A DNA stretch of 64,000 nucleotides from Humulus lupulus (lineage: Eukaryota; Streptophyta; Magnoliopsida; Rosales; Cannabaceae): positions 196,411,481-196,475,480 of the forward strand of contig NC_084798.1 of assembly GCF_963169125.1 (NCBI RefSeq), given 5' to 3'. The translations under genes were made by a program, and so were the position numbers. The notes beneath the pieces are model-generated. The model did no database searches and was not told the DNA's origin. It worked only from the letters and a program-made list of their open reading frames with translations. The stretch's first letter is position 1. Every line of letters starts with the position of its first letter. Shown here one piece after another: positions 24,111 through 36,595 of this stretch.

Positions 24111-26003
24111 TGTAATGACCAAACTACTCTAGACTTTGGACCATTAACGAAAACTATACATAGACACTAATTTTTAATAAAACTTACAAGTGAATAATCA
24201 TTACTTCATTAAAACTTGTAAAACAAATGTTAAACTACATAAAATTAAAAGTAGGATATGGGATCCCATTGTTTTAAAAGAAAAACATAGCATAATTGTA
24301 AATAAATGAATTACATAATAAAGTGCGGAAAATACATATAAAATCATAATTAAAGAGACTTCATCCTCGAATCGAACTCTCAGCCCTTCGATTCCATTCT
24401 GCCTCAATACACATCCCCAAGCTTCCAAGAACCTTTCCCGCCACTAAAGCTATTTTCCTGCACATATAAACATAAAGGAGTGAGCCTAATGCCCAGCAAG
24501 GAAAACCTAACACGTAAACCATATTCATAAAATTCATAATGCAACATAAAACATATGTCACACACATACTATAATGACCATTATTACTTGGGGTCCCATA
24601 CACAAAACAAGTCATATGCCCATTAGATTTGTGGAGCTTGCTAGCTAAGCAAGTCATATGCCCATAAATTTATTGGGGCTTGTTAGTTGTACAGGTCATA
24701 TGTCCAAGCCTACAAACATACATAACATCACATAAATCATAGTTTAACATAACACATAATTTATAAGATAACACATAACATAACATATAGAATCCTATCC
24801 TATTTTCCTTACCAAAAATACCGGGATATGAGAACAGGTTTGGGACTTTGGAACACTCCTATAAACCATAAATGAAACGGTGAGAATACTAAAGAAAAAG
24901 GGATGAAAGTGATGAAAGAACTATACCATCAAAATATACTTACCAAGAATCTTATGTTCAAGATTTTAGATTTCCTATCCAAGAATAAAGAATAAAGTTA
25001 GGGTGCTGAGTAGAAAACTATAAGAACTTAAAGAAAATGATACCAAAATGAACTAGAGTTTGGAATACCTTGAATGCTTCTATGACCAATCTAAACCTTG
25101 AACCGAAATGAGCTATAAACCTTACTTCCCAAGTGTTTGGTAAGCTTATAATGATTAAGCTTATAATTCCCAACCCAAGTGTTTACACTCTCAAAAATAA
25201 CCTAGTATCTTGTAGCCTCTGAACTTAGCTTGGTGAATGAATAAATGGCTGGGTACTAGGTCCTATTTATAGAGTTCAAGAATGAAAAGATCTTCATTTA
25301 TCTTGAATAAAATAATGGCTTTTTAAGTGAAAAATATTTGAATTATCGTTCAGCAGAGGCTGAAGACTCGGTCAGAAAGATGCTGGACTTATCAAGAGGT
25401 TAAAGATTAAAATGGGAACGTTTTCAAAAACATTCAAAAGTATATCAAAGGAGTCGATATATTGCCCCTTGTAGGCGATATATCGCCTGGGCCAACATGC
25501 CCGAGGCTCGTCGAGGTGCTCGTGCGAAGTTACGTGTTTTCGTATCTCCGTATTGCGATATATCGGCATACGCTGAATATTTAAACATGAAATTGCACAT
25601 TTTAAGCTTAATTTGAATTGAGTAAACAGCCTTGACTAAGTCCTCTAACGTTTTCAAAGCTGCTGACAGACCCTAGAATATTCAAATATTACTCTTAATA
25701 AACTTATTCCTCAAAAATATTTAATTATCATTAAACATACACATGACAAGTGTTACTTTCTTATTGGGTCTAACTAAACCTTATAATATAATAAATAGTA
25801 CCATCAATATCAGCCAAATTAATCAAACCTTAGGTTAAAATTAATATTCTTAAACTATAGGTTAAACTTAGAAAATCTACAAGTGTTACTACGAGTGTCC
25901 AATTAAATCCCAGTCTGAACCAAAATCCCCAGTCATAAAACTACTACTACTATTGCTATTATACTACTATCTAACTAGCTAAGTAAAGTTCTTGGACTCT
26001 ACA
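24111..26003 (-). repeat. Solo LTR, family F2 (copy 1), with 5-bp target duplication CAATA
   Basis: Starts TGTAATGACC, ends GGACTCTACA, and is flanked by CAATA at 24106-24110 and 26004-26008. It matches 60286-62206 in overall layout: the 'GGAGTGAGCCTAATGCCCAG' block, ACTAGGTCCTATTTATA (a minus-strand TATA box, CTATAAATAGG, at about 25261-25271), and a palindrome cluster at 25453-25568. A degenerate minisatellite with 'GTCATATGCCCA' units lies at about 24607-24700. 1893 bases. Orientation is set by the TATA box and by similarity to F1 LTRs. Confidence 0.85.
25453..25568. promoter_or_regulatory. Palindrome cluster in F2 LTR copy 1
   Basis: Contains GTCGATATATTGCC (25453-25466), the perfect 16-base palindrome AGGCGATATATCGCCT (25473-25488) and TGCGATATATCGGCA (25554-25568). 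It lies roughly 180-300 bases upstream, in element sense, of the LTR TATA box, in U3. Confidence 0.8.
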
Positions 26004-26253
26004 CAATACGTATTTATAGAGATAAGGAGGGAACCTAGCTAAAAAACTATAGTTGGACTGGGCCTCCTCATCAAAGGCTTCAATTAACTAGAAAGCTTAC
26101 ACTTCTGCTTCAACTAGACTATTAATGATGTTAAGCATATTAATCAAAGATCACTTAAAATTACATGGGCTAAATCGACAAAAAACTATTCATCAACCCA
26201 TATTCTAATAAAATAATTTAAAACATTAGTTTAAGCCCATAAATAATCTAACA

Positions 26254-26696
26254 TGTCATGCCTATCAATCAAGCAACTAATAAATTATTATTACTAGAGT
26301 TCACCCATACATTGTTATTAAGTAATAATTTTGAATAATATTTTAATAGTATTAGGCAATTTTGGAAGCTTAATTATTACATTACCCTTAATTTGCATGC
26401 AATCATTCTTAACAATAGTATTGTTATACCCATTTTTTTAGCATAATGACGTTTCAAAAGAATAGAAATTATAAATGGATGATGAACATAACTAATTGCA
26501 TTCCTATTCTCACGAAGCACAAAGTAGACTACCAAACGCTAACAGAAAAGGTTTGATCACCCAGCCATATTCTTCAACTCATGTTCGCTCAAGAAGGTTG
26601 TAATCCGCTGACAGAGACATTTGGTCATGCACAAGGATTGGTTTATGTCTGTTCATTTAAGAGATGCTATTTGTGTTAACATGATAAGCAACGGAT
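26254..26696. other. Intergenic, no gene seen
   Basis: AT-rich spacer between the F3 element and the next LTR-like segment; nothing assignable. Confidence 0.5.
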
Positions 26697-27720
26697 GTTA
26701 GAGTTGCTATTTATCACAATACAATTATATTTCTGTTATTATAATATTGTAGTGTATTATTTACGGGTCAAGCCAAATAGCTTAGGCCCATGATTTAAAT
26801 GTAACCCTAAACTTCTTATTATAAAGGGAAATTTGCGGCATTAGTCCCTATGTAGTTCATTTTGTTGCACTTAAATCCCTATGTAAATTTTTTTGTGGCA
26901 AAAATCCCCGCCGTTACACATTTGGTGCGGACATTGATCCGTCAACTGTCAAATGTGTCAAGCGGTACACGTGGCAGAACAAATTTAAGAATTTAATACA
27001 TTTTTAAGATGATTTTTAATTATTTTTGTTTTAATTAACATTTCAATAATTTGTTAATAATTTTTTTATTGTTAGATTTTAATTAACAACCTATTGAAAT
27101 GTTAGCTAAAACAAAAATAATAAAAAAAATCATCTTAAACAAACTAAGAATTTAATCAATTTTTAAGATGATTTTAATTTATTTTAAGATCAATAATTTG
27201 TTAATTAGATTTTAGTAATTTTTTGAGGTGAATAAATTATTTTATTAAAGTTTTTGCAGCAAAAAATTTACTTAGTCATTAAAGTGCAACAAAATGAACT
27301 ATATAGGTATTTACGTCGTAAATTTCTCAAAAATGAATGTTTCTGCCAATCGAGTTTTGCCACGTGTACCGCTTGACATATTTAACGATTGGGGGACCAA
27401 CATCCACACCAAATGTGTAACAGCGGAGATTTTTGCCGCCAAAATTTTTTCATAGGGATTTAAGTGCAACAAAATGAACTACATAGGGATTAATGCAAGT
27501 TTCCCTATTATAAATAAGATGAGACGAGATAGAAATGGGAGAGGGGGGGGGGGGGGAATTCATAATGTCGAAACTCTTTTCTTCTATAAACAATCCTTAC
27601 GTGATATATAAAAGCGAAGGTGAACAACAACCGAAGTGGAGAAAATTAACATAATTCACCTCGCTTCAATGTTGTTTCGATCTCGCACCAACAAAGAGAT
27701 TATGTTGACTCAACGGTACT
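26697..27720 (+). repeat. LTR-like segment, split by a MITE
   Basis: Starts TGTTAGAGTTGC; an LTR-like core (GGGTCAAGCCAAATAGCTTA, then GGCCCATGATTT) leads to a TATA-like TATTATAAATAAG. After the MITE come a 14-base G run (27543-27556) and a leader-like stretch. The partner LTR was not found and the right limit is a guess. It may be the 5' LTR of the plus-strand element that carries the antisense ORF at 30178-32295. Confidence 0.35.
26826..27505. mobile_element. Mutator-type MITE with long terminal inverted repeats and 9-bp target duplication
   Basis: The ends GGGAAATTTGCGGCATTAGT and, on the other strand, GGGAAACTTGCATTAATCCC begin inverted repeats of about 160 bases sharing CCCTATGTAGTTCATTTTGT, GTTACACATTTGGTG and CAAGCGGTACACGTGGCA. 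The flanks are a perfect 9-bp direct repeat TATTATAAA (26817-26825 and 27506-27514), diagnostic of Mutator-like transposition. The AT-rich interior has a second, shorter inverted repeat and no coding capacity. Length 680 bases. Confidence 0.92.
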
Positions 27721-30177
27721 TATGTAAAATGAGTATACATAAGAGATTTCATGGATTTTGAGATGACTTATACGCCTTTTTGAGATGGTGTTCGAGATGA
27801 CTTTTCGGGATGACTTGGTTTTCGAGATCTTGTTCGCTCATATAGCCTATGCTAAGTGAATAGATGAGGGTGATTATGCTCGGGACCATTTCAAGGTCAC
27901 CATAAAATCTATGTTCGCACACTCAAAGGGGTGAGCCAAACTAATAAATTTGCTTGAACCAAAAGTTGATGAACACTGGGAAGGATCTGCACATTTGTTA
28001 TTTAGATGAAATGTGTTCGCCCATGTATTCATACATGGGGCGAACAGGACTAAATGAACATGGCTCGAAAGATTTTTCTGCTCGTTTTTCCTATGGCACA
28101 CGTTATTCGAGCTAACTTATACATGTCATTCGAGGTGTACCTGTAACGTATCTCCGAGCTATTTTCCAAACAAACCGAACCAAAGGGAATTCTTTTAGCC
28201 CATTATGCTCAAAATCATTCCCAAGCTGACTTAAACAAGTTATCTTCGAACTAACTTGTATTTTCCCATTATGTTCGCACGTCTGCATAAGAAAACCAAG
28301 GAGAATGAATTTCAATGTTCACCTCAGAGTCGTAATCACTATCTCAAAGACAAGTCTATTTTCCTATCTATATAACTAACGAATAGGAACATGGAAGCTA
28401 GAAACAAGCTTGTTCATCCAACAATGTACATAGAGAATTAATAGAAACGAAAAAAAACCTGCTAGGGGTATGCACCAAAATCTCTTTCTAAAGATATCAC
28501 TCATCTTTCAGTTAAAAAGATTGCTTCACAAAGAGATCACGGTCAGAAAAGAAGATAACCTCAAATCCTTATTATAATCGTGAAAGAAGACAACTTCGAA
28601 TTCTTATCATTATCAAAAAAAGAGATAACCTCAAATTCTGGTCGTAATCAGGAAAGAGGATAACTTTGAATTCTCCATTGTAAAACTAACTCAAGCCCAA
28701 GGTAAAATATCCCAAGATTTATAACTTGGTTACTTGGGGGGCATATGGTTGTTTGATATAACCATACCACGAGCTCAGAAAAAATCTACACAACTTTTGG
28801 AAAAAAGTTAAAGTGTGGAGATAACCGAGTATCAAAAGGCACAATATTACAATTTTTTTGTGCAACAAAATTTTAAGTAATATTTTAAGCCTACCATGCT
28901 CCTATGAATAAAGGATTGTGAGTTGTGAGCAATTATATGCTCATCATACTTATATGTTTAAATAAGTATGCAAAGTGATTGTGAGAATTAACGAAACAAG
29001 TAGACGTGCTTGGATGCTTAAATAACACAATCAAACTTTGAAAAATTCAAGTTAGTATAAAAGTGAAATTTGGAAATGAAAATCGAGCTAGTTAGATAAC
29101 TCGAGTTATCAAATATGAATCCAAATGAAACTTATGAAACTAACATGAAAAATTCAAAGCTATAAAATCCTGATCCTAACTAGGTAGACGATCTTAATAC
29201 TAACAGGTAGCTGTTAGATAATAAATTAAACCTGGCTAAACCAGGAAAGAACCGAGTAGATAAAATCATCTCGGAAACATCATCAAAAAATAGGACAATC
29301 TCGAACTTTGATCGAGAATAACTTAAAATTTTGTTCATTACCAGTAAAAAGATAACCTCGCAATCTCTTCATTATCAGAAAAGAGGAAAACTTCAAAACA
29401 AATCTCCTACCAGTTAAAGGCATTTTCTTTGTTGTTCGCCCATAATAGCCTACACTAGGTGAATTGGGAGGGAAAAGTAAGCTCAGAGCCCCACAAAGAG
29501 AAGACTACTCGCCCATGGGTCTTCATAAGGAAATAACTCTTTTTTAACCAGTTCGCCAATTCGCACGTCACAAAAATGAACAGGAAAATAAAAGCTCGGA
29601 AGCCATGAAAGGCAATCTTGCTAGCTACTATGGTTCTACATTGAGCGAACAGAAACATCAAAAGTACAAAAATAGGTATCAACATGAAAGATATTCACCC
29701 ATCATAGCTTGTTCACTTGTGTCTATATACATGAAGTGAGCAGAGTGATTTTGTTTGCCTATGGTGTTGATAAAAGAATTATGCTAACAAGTGAACAAGG
29801 ACTGAGACTACTCAATCACTTGGGGGCATATAGGGTATAAGAAATAACCTAAAAGAGAAATTTTCTATAAACTTTTCCAAAAAAAGTGTTATGTTTGTTC
29901 TACCCATAAAAGCAAACATGTGTCTGCTCATGTTCTGTTCGTTCTAACCATAAAGGCGAAACAAGGAGACAAGCCGTGTGGGGACAAAAAGTAGATAAAA
30001 AAACAAATTGTTCATACCATGTACAAAAAGCAAACTAGTATGTTCGTTGGTACACAAGTAAAAGCCAATGGTCTGTTCGTTTGCATACAAGTACATACTA
30101 CAACAAAAAATAAAGATAGTCAAAAGTTTGCCAATACAAAATACTCGAACATGAGGTGCACTAGAGACTAACCTATC
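27721..30177 (+). mobile_element. 3' non-coding region of a second aORF-bearing Tat-like element
   Basis: No gag or pol. It contains degenerate repeated phrases (AGATAACCTC, ATTATCAGAAAAGAGGA, TTCGAATTCTTATCA) near 28540-28690 and 29260-29430, and the 20-mer GTTACTTGGGGGGCATATGG (28729-28748), identical to the one in the first Tat element. A near-copy (CACTTGGGGGCATAT) is at 29817-29831. Orientation (+) is inferred from the antisense ORF to its right. Confidence 0.5.
28729..28748 (+). other. Conserved purine-rich 20-mer, second copy
   Basis: GTTACTTGGGGGGCATATGG, identical to the complement of 1642-1661. In both places it lies between an antisense ORF and the expected pol side of the element. 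Confidence 0.6.
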
Positions 30178-32295
30178 AGGACTCTAGCTTAAGGGTTTGG
30201 TCGCCCGAGGTAGCTAAAGGTTCAACAAAAGTGCTAGTCACGAGATCTTTAGGTCTTGAACAAGCATCACCATCCCCTGACTGCACTAATGAGGTGCAAA
30301 CAGAAGTATTTTCCTTCTTAGCAAGTCTCTGCTTGCAAGCCTCCACTAAAGACATCTATCAGCCATTCAGAAATGATAAATAAATATTTTGGTTGCGTTT
30401 CCACACTTGAAAGAACATGTTATTTTAGATCTCTTATTCTTCTTCAAGGGTTTGAAGGCAATCAACTTCAGCATCAGCTTTAAGTTGCTCAGCCTCAACA
30501 GCATAAGACTTCTTGAGGCGGTCTATCTCAGCCTTTAGTTGATTGATCTCAGTACAAGAGGAACTTTTGAGTTGCTCAAGCCTAGTCCTACAACTTTTCC
30601 TCTCACCATGAATAATGTCTAACTTGGCCATAAGGGTACGACATGCTTCTTCCTTATCCTTCTTCAACTGCTTAATAGACTCAGATAGGTTGGTCAAGGT
30701 GATCATTGTCTGAAAGGGGTGAAAAGAGATCAATACAGAAAATTAAGCTGAAAGATAACAAGTACAATATTGAGAAAAGAACCATACCTGAGCAGTGTTG
30801 GCAAGAGAATGGCGAACTCTAGCTGGGATGCAAACTCCGAAGAATGACCATTCTGCCTATACCTAGCCACTCCGAATAACCTCCTCAAATATGTGCACCA
30901 CCCTTTGAACACGAGTAGGCAGTATGGAAGATAAGGACCTGGTCATGGGGACCACACTAGTAGTCACCACAAGAGTTGGTGGTGTAATTCCAGCAGAAGG
31001 CCGACTTTGGCCTAGATGAGCAAAATAAGACTTTGGAAGGGTCCCCTTATCTTTGTTCGTTGATTGTTTTCTCCTCTTATTAGCACTTTACCTAAAAATT
31101 TAGGGCCACCAAACAAAGCTCGAGCATTCATGCCTCATGTCAAAGAAAAGTGGTTAGATAAACTGCAAGTTAAAAATATATAGCCGTGAGGATGCGTTAA
31201 AGAATAAATAATATACGAGAAGGACTATCAACATTAAAAGTACCCTCCCAAAGATATTCATCTACCCAATAAGGTAGAGGTCATTCCTCATTTCCAAGGG
31301 ATAGATTAAAACCTTCCACATCAATAAAAGAAACATAAGGGAGAGGCACTTGCGATAAGTCAAATTGTGGAAAGTTAGGCAACTTAGAACAAAACTACTC
31401 GGGGAGGTGCGAGCAGATAAAACTCAAAATGCATTGACTCTGGCTAATCATGAAAAGAAATGAATGTGTCATTGTGAACAGGATCAGTAACCTTCTCTGG
31501 TCGCCCCTCATGAATAGACTCCCGAAACTCAGAAAAGGGAAAGTAGTCAAACTCTGGAGGGGGAGATAGATGATCCAATGAGTGGTGTGGTTCAAGCAGA
31601 CCGGCCAATCGCAAATTTTCATCATTAATGAGGAAATACACATTCCTATACTTATTACCCAATTTCCATAATTGAGAAAAAATCTTTTGCATCTCAGAGG
31701 TTGGAGTTGGTTGCCTATAGCGACCTTATCAAAGGAAAACGACCTGACACTTACAAATATCACGAAATGACCTATGCTAGGATTAGAAACGACACTCCTG
31801 AGAAATTTTCCACCATAATAGCTACACAAGTGGTAGAACCCTTCATAACCTAATACACGGTTGGACTTGATATTGAACAAGTAGTGAACCACCAAAGCAT
31901 CAGAATGAGGCCAATCTAACGCTCTATCTAGAATACGCAACAATGTCAATAATTTGTAACTGTTCAGCGTCAAGTGGAACATGTCTATTCCTAAATAATC
32001 ACATATTCCCACAAAATATGTGTGAAGTGGAAGGAAGGCGTGTGCTTGAAAATGCATGGGACTCCAAGCAGTATATCCATCTAGCGGGGAGTCAGCTCGT
32101 TCATCATTAGCAGGGGCTTTAAGCCCATGCTCGCCAATGAGTCCATATTTGTCTACTGAATAGGAAAGATCACTTGTGGAAAATGTGGATCTTTGAATTA
32201 CAAAAACTTTCGAGCTAAATATTTCTCCGAGCCCTTTTTTCAGAATAATCAACCTCCTTCCTCTTCCTTAAAGCTCTTGATTTCTTAGGAGACAT
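30178..32295 (-). pseudogene. Antisense ORF with 'putative gypsy type transposon' domain and coiled coil (second copy)
   Basis: From the minus-strand ATG at 32293-32295 (MSPKKSRALRKRKEVDYSEK) one frameshift leads into a 285-residue ORF (32252-31395). Its segment MHFQAHAFLPLHTYFVGICD plus GFYHLCSYYG fits the N-terminal domain of the plant 'putative gypsy type transposon' family. A frame change near 31692 continues with WKLGNKYRNVYFLINDENLR. A 99-residue coiled coil (30733-30434, QLKAEIDRLKKSYAVEAEQL) and a final 58-residue piece (30354-30178) follow, apparently separated by introns. The first copy at 1-896 has the same coiled-coil and acidic-tail order. Decayed; function unknown. Confidence 0.6.
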
Positions 32296-32530
32296 GTACT
32301 TGTTAGCAGATTAGAATCAAGTAGGGTTGAACAAATCCCTATACACTTCGAAGAACAAGGCCAAACCAGATTGTAAGGAAACCAGACACCTCTGAGATCG
32401 TACAAACCAAGTACCTAAAAAGAATAAGAAAAGAGTAAGGTTATGTTCGAATATACACAATATGAGGCCTGTTCTTCCATAAGTGTACAACTAGGGTGAA
32501 CAGAACCAAAAAGATACTAAACTTACTCAA

Positions 32531-33863
32531 TGTTGTGAAAAATAATGAATATACTTGCAAGTGCACAGATCGAACAAGTAGTAAAGTAGTCTAAAGATAG
32601 ATTTTGTCCCACAAGTATTAAAATAAATTAAATATAGCAAATACTAAATCTTAATTTTATCTAAGCAATCAATTTCAAAAGATATCAAGAAGTAACATAA
32701 TAAATAACTATGAATCTTAAAGAACAAATAACTAAATGTGAATAGACTTAAGATAATAACAATTGTTAAGGTTTCAACTTCACTCTCTAAAAATCTTACC
32801 CCTAATCATTAACGTACCTAAATCAATCCAATATGTTCAAAAACCTAGAACATTGTTTTATCTCTATACCCTCTCTTGAGTGCCGCATAAAGAATATACA
32901 AATGATACCTAGCCTATATCTCTATACGACCATTTATCCTTACCTTTATTAAGTTCCACTCTAGAAATAATCCTAAATATTCCACCTCTAGATTTATCAA
33001 TCTAGAATTATCTCAGTTACCTAGATTTATGCTTATCTCTCAATCTCACATAACCTAAGTTGTTCTACTTGCTGTCGGATTGTTTGAATGTTCCCCTCTC
33101 GAGTAATAATTTTCACAATCTAAATACAACCCTAATTATAATTCATATACTGTAAAGAACAATATGAAAATCACAATTAAGCAAAAATTATTCAAAGTAG
33201 AACACAAGAACAACATTGGACTAAAATAGACTTTGCTTTAAATCATAGAAATAAAATCATGTCAAGAGATCCATCTACACCCTAACAAAATAAGAAAATT
33301 AACCACACATGATGTGGTTTATAATCTCAAATATATTGTAATTATCTGAAAAGAACAAAGAAATAAAGAGGGAAAACAAAGAACGCTGGTATTGCTTGAT
33401 TCATTTCTTAGATCCTTCTCCAATGTGTATCTCCCCTCTAAATGTGTTTCTTTTCCTTTATATATGAGTTGTGATCATGCCCTAGTCTCCAGAAATCTCC
33501 TTAGCCTTCCTACTTTTTAATTCAAGTGAAAAACGTGTGGAAAAACTCGTTTTCCTATTTTTGTGGCGCAACTGGTGTCGTGTCACCATATCCCGAGCGA
33601 CGTGTCGCCATATGTCAGGCGACATCTCACCTAGAATTTTCCAGGTTTTAATTTTTCATAGATTTCAGCAACTTCTTGCCTCTCGTAAGCCATGTAACAC
33701 ATCATTCTCTGACTTGAGCGCTGAAAATAACATTCAAAACGCCTAAAAACTCAATTTCTGCACACTTAAATGAAACTCATCAAATCTACACAAAAATTAA
33801 GGAAAAACAAACCATTCTAAGGATAAAAATCAATATTTGAGTGCATAAAACATGCACTCATCA
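32531..33863 (-). repeat. 3' LTR of an Athila-like Ty3/gypsy element
   Basis: On the plus strand it runs from TGTTGTGAAAAATAATG to GCACTCATCA (element sense TGATGAGTGCATGTTTTATG ... CACAACA), 1333 bases. A minus-strand TATA box (CATATATAAAGG) lies near 33455-33467, and a palindrome cluster at 33575-33632. The polypurine tract AGTTTGGGGGTG abuts it in element sense. The phrase 'GAGGACAAGAAATTGTTCAA' before AGTTTGGGGG is a familiar end of Athila-type interiors. Confidence 0.8.
33575..33632. promoter_or_regulatory. Palindrome cluster in the Athila-like LTR
   Basis: GGTGTCGTGTCACC (33575-33588), GCGACGTGTCGC (33597-33608) and AGGCGACATCTCACCT (33617-33632). All are imperfect palindromes, 110-180 bases upstream of the LTR TATA box in element sense. 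Confidence 0.7.
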
Positions 33864-33876
33864 CACCCCCAAACTT
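33864..33876 (-). other. Polypurine tract of the Athila-like element
   Basis: On the minus strand AAGTTTGGGGGTG directly precedes the LTR start TGATGAGTG. Confidence 0.75.
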
Positions 33877-35349
33877 GAACAATTTCTTGTCCTCAAGCAA
33901 AAGAGACTCTTAGTAATAGCAAACCATAACCAAAACAATGAATTCTTAAACACTAAAAATGACTAACACAACCAAATCAAGAATGTTTATTTAGACTCAA
34001 GGGTTAACTTCTCAAATTACTAACTCTTTTCAATCACTCAATATGTGAATTAAATCATAAAACTAGAATTTTAGCAAATCAATACTCAAATGTTAATATT
34101 ACCATCTCATTGTATACAAACATCTCTAATAATCTCAAACAAATAGGTAGCTCATGTGCATCAAGACAAAAATAACGAACAAATCACATATTCAAAACAA
34201 CCATAAGCTCACTTGATCAACTTGTCTCCACTAATGTAAATCAAATATCATGTAAATCAAGATGTCTTGATTTGGCTTATAACATTAGGTTGGGGTCAAT
34301 GGTGGATGAGAATAGTCATTTAGGCTTATTTTCACACCATAAACTTACAAAAGAACTAGCTTTAAACTATTAAACTTCCCCTTTTCCCAAAACATTCTTT
34401 TCACTTTCCCATTCCTTACGACTACTATTTTTTTTTCATCACTGAGTTACTACTTTCCCCAAACTTGTTTCTTTCCATTTTTTTCAATTCTTTTTCATTT
34501 CAACATTTTTTTTCTTTCAAAAACATTCATCTTTTTTTCTTCTCTATTTATTTTGTAAAGATACTTTACAATCAACACAATTGAAGAGTAACTCACTTTT
34601 TACATTGAAATCCAACACATCATCTATTTTCCAATGACATAATCATAATATATCACATTCCCCTACTTTACAACACATTCTAAAAATCAATACAATTCAT
34701 CATATGCTTATGGTGCAAAAAAGGGTAAAATGATAAAATTAATTAAGTTGAAATTGGCATGTCACAAGCTCAAAATGTGTTAAAATAACAAAGACTATGA
34801 ATGTCACAATACCTCAAAAAGAGAAACAAAAGGAAAAATGTGTATAGGTTACCTTTTTGGCTCAAACGATTAAAAAAAATGCCTATATCATCTCTACATA
34901 ACAAAGATCTAGGATTTCGCTTCAACAAATTGATCAAGCAAGTTCTAGTTGTATCTATGTCAAACAAAATGAATCCAAGTCTCTACAATACCCACAAAGC
35001 CACATATTGAATAAGAATCATAAAGAGATACTTCAACGAGAGATAATAATATTAACACCAAGTAAGATAAGCCAAGCACACAGTCAATAAACTTCAAAAC
35101 ACACACCAAGCGATATCAAAGCGTGAAGCATAATAGTCATCACTGAAACCCATGAGTCAAAAAGTTAACATCTCAATTTAGTCAAGTACAGTCATCCAAT
35201 CAAACATAAAAACAAAATAAAAACTAAGAAAAATAAAATAAAGGAAAATAAAAGAAACATAAACTCTTTTCCCCCCAAACTTAATAAAAACAGTGTCCCC
35301 ACTGTTTAACAAGAAAATATCAAGGAAAGAAAAGAATACCCCACGGCCT
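33877..35349 (-). other. Non-coding 3' interior of the Athila-like element
   Basis: AT-rich, pyrimidine-rich in places (34380-34560), with no ORF that resembles pol or an env-like gene. Long non-coding 3' interiors are usual for this lineage. Confidence 0.55.
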
Positions 35350-36595
35350 GACTAAGGATCGTCAGCCTTATCATCATCGTCATTAGCAATTGGTGGCTCC
35401 TCGGGCTCTGGAGAGTGGTATGGGTCATGAAACAAGCTCGGAAATTGTGGAAAATGACAATCGGGAAATTGTTGCTACCATTGATTATGAACTGTCGCCG
35501 TGTAGTTGTAGAAGTGAAACTGACACTCCTGCATATCAGACACACGATGATGAAGACTCTGATTGGACAACTCCATGTTAGACAACCACTCTCCCTGTTG
35601 AACCAATAGTTGACCAATGTCATCAAGCGAATAATGCCTATCATCAGCAGGTTAAGACGAAGAAGCAACATGCTGAGCTTGTCTATCACGAGCACGTTGC
35701 TGAATTTGATTATCATAATTCAGTTGTTGGAAGGCATCAGGCGACTGTCGGAGATGTGGACGTGGAGCAACAGGCGGTGGTGGGACATTGTTAGGATCGT
35801 CCACCTCAAATCCAAGGCCAGAAGGACGAGGAGTTCCACCTTGTCAAAACGAACCACGAGTCAAATTACCATGATCAATCGAGGTATTTTGCAAAGAGGA
35901 CTCAATCTCATTCATCAGAACACCAGTCACCCTACATAACCCAGTAATCAGACTGGCATGACCATGACCACCAGTAGTAGCACCCCTCACAATCTTCAAA
36001 ATATTTTCCTGAATAAAAATCCCCACATCAATAGTTTTTCCCGCACAAATACAATACAAAAGCACCATGCGGTCAACCGGAATCTTAGACTTATTGGTAG
36101 AGGGCATCAATGTTGAAAAAATAAGACTATTCCATACTTTGGCATAAGGATTCTACACTGTACTAAGCACATTATGGGGCACTGTCAGATCAACAGTAGA
36201 ATGATTCCAATCCACACCAGGGGGAGCAAGTTGACTTTAAATAAATCTATAATCTGGACCATCTCTCACCATAGTATGATATTCATCATTCGGAACTCGT
36301 GGTAACCAATAATATGGATTAATCACTGATGAAGAAAAATTCACAATTCGACCCCTTACCATCACATAATTGTTCTATCTTTGTTGGGTGCCATTAGCAT
36401 AAAATTCTCTAACCGCACTAATATTCCCCATAATGGACACCTCACATAAGCGTTGCCATCCACGTTCTTGAATCATGCTCAAAAAATTTCCATCACTTGG
36501 CGCCGACTGAAAAGAAGATTCCATGATGATTTTATTATTTTGATCATTATACAACTTATATTTAGCCTTGGCCTCATCATACACAAAAGAATTAT
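35350..36595 (-). pseudogene. Plant-transposon protein ORF of the Athila-like element, truncated
   Basis: Minus-strand pieces in order: YDEAKAKYKLYNDQ ... FLSMIQERGWQRLCE ... VREFYANG (36584-36375), NYVMVRGRIVNFSS..INPYYWLP, then MPSTNKSKIPVDRMVLLYCI, GKTIDVGIFIQENILKIVRG and GHASLITGLCRV (36110-35844), and a Gln/Pro-rich tail. This order (ERGW, AVREFYAN, VRG..V.F, large/small-residue helices ending in GLITxLC) fits the 'putative plant transposon protein' domain found with Athila-type elements. In-frame stops at several places show decay. The N-terminus is cut by the F1 LTR at 36596. Function in the element is unknown. Confidence 0.6.

Larger units (their letters stand above)
21149..26253 (-). 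mobile_element. Non-coding (non-autonomous) LTR retrotransposon with short LTRs (family F3)
   Basis: LTRs at 21149-21501 and 23919-26253 (the latter split by a solo LTR at 24111-26003) share blocks such as CATCATAAAA, ATTGAGATAATATAGAT, GATAGTACAACACTATCTA, GCTTCAACTAGACTATT and TACATGGG. In element sense the right LTR is followed at once by TGGTATCAGA (23909-23918), an initiator-Met-type primer-binding site, and the left LTR is preceded by TCCTAGTGGGAGAA, a polypurine tract. The 2.4-kb interior has no gag or pol. It would need enzymes in trans. No target duplication was found, and the LTR ends in TGATG rather than CA, so outer limits may be off by a few bases. Confidence 0.75.
23919..26253 (-). 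repeat. Right (5') LTR of the F3 element, interrupted
   Basis: LTR sequence occupies 23919-24110 and 26009-26253. The break carries a solo LTR flanked by CAATA. Comparison with the left LTR shows the pre-insertion order GAGACAATA followed by a TATTTATAGAG-like stretch. Confidence 0.75.

Noticed and set aside
35390..35939. Plus-strand ORFs opposite the Athila-like ORF
   Set aside because: They mirror a minus-strand coding region with recognisable plant-transposon protein motifs.
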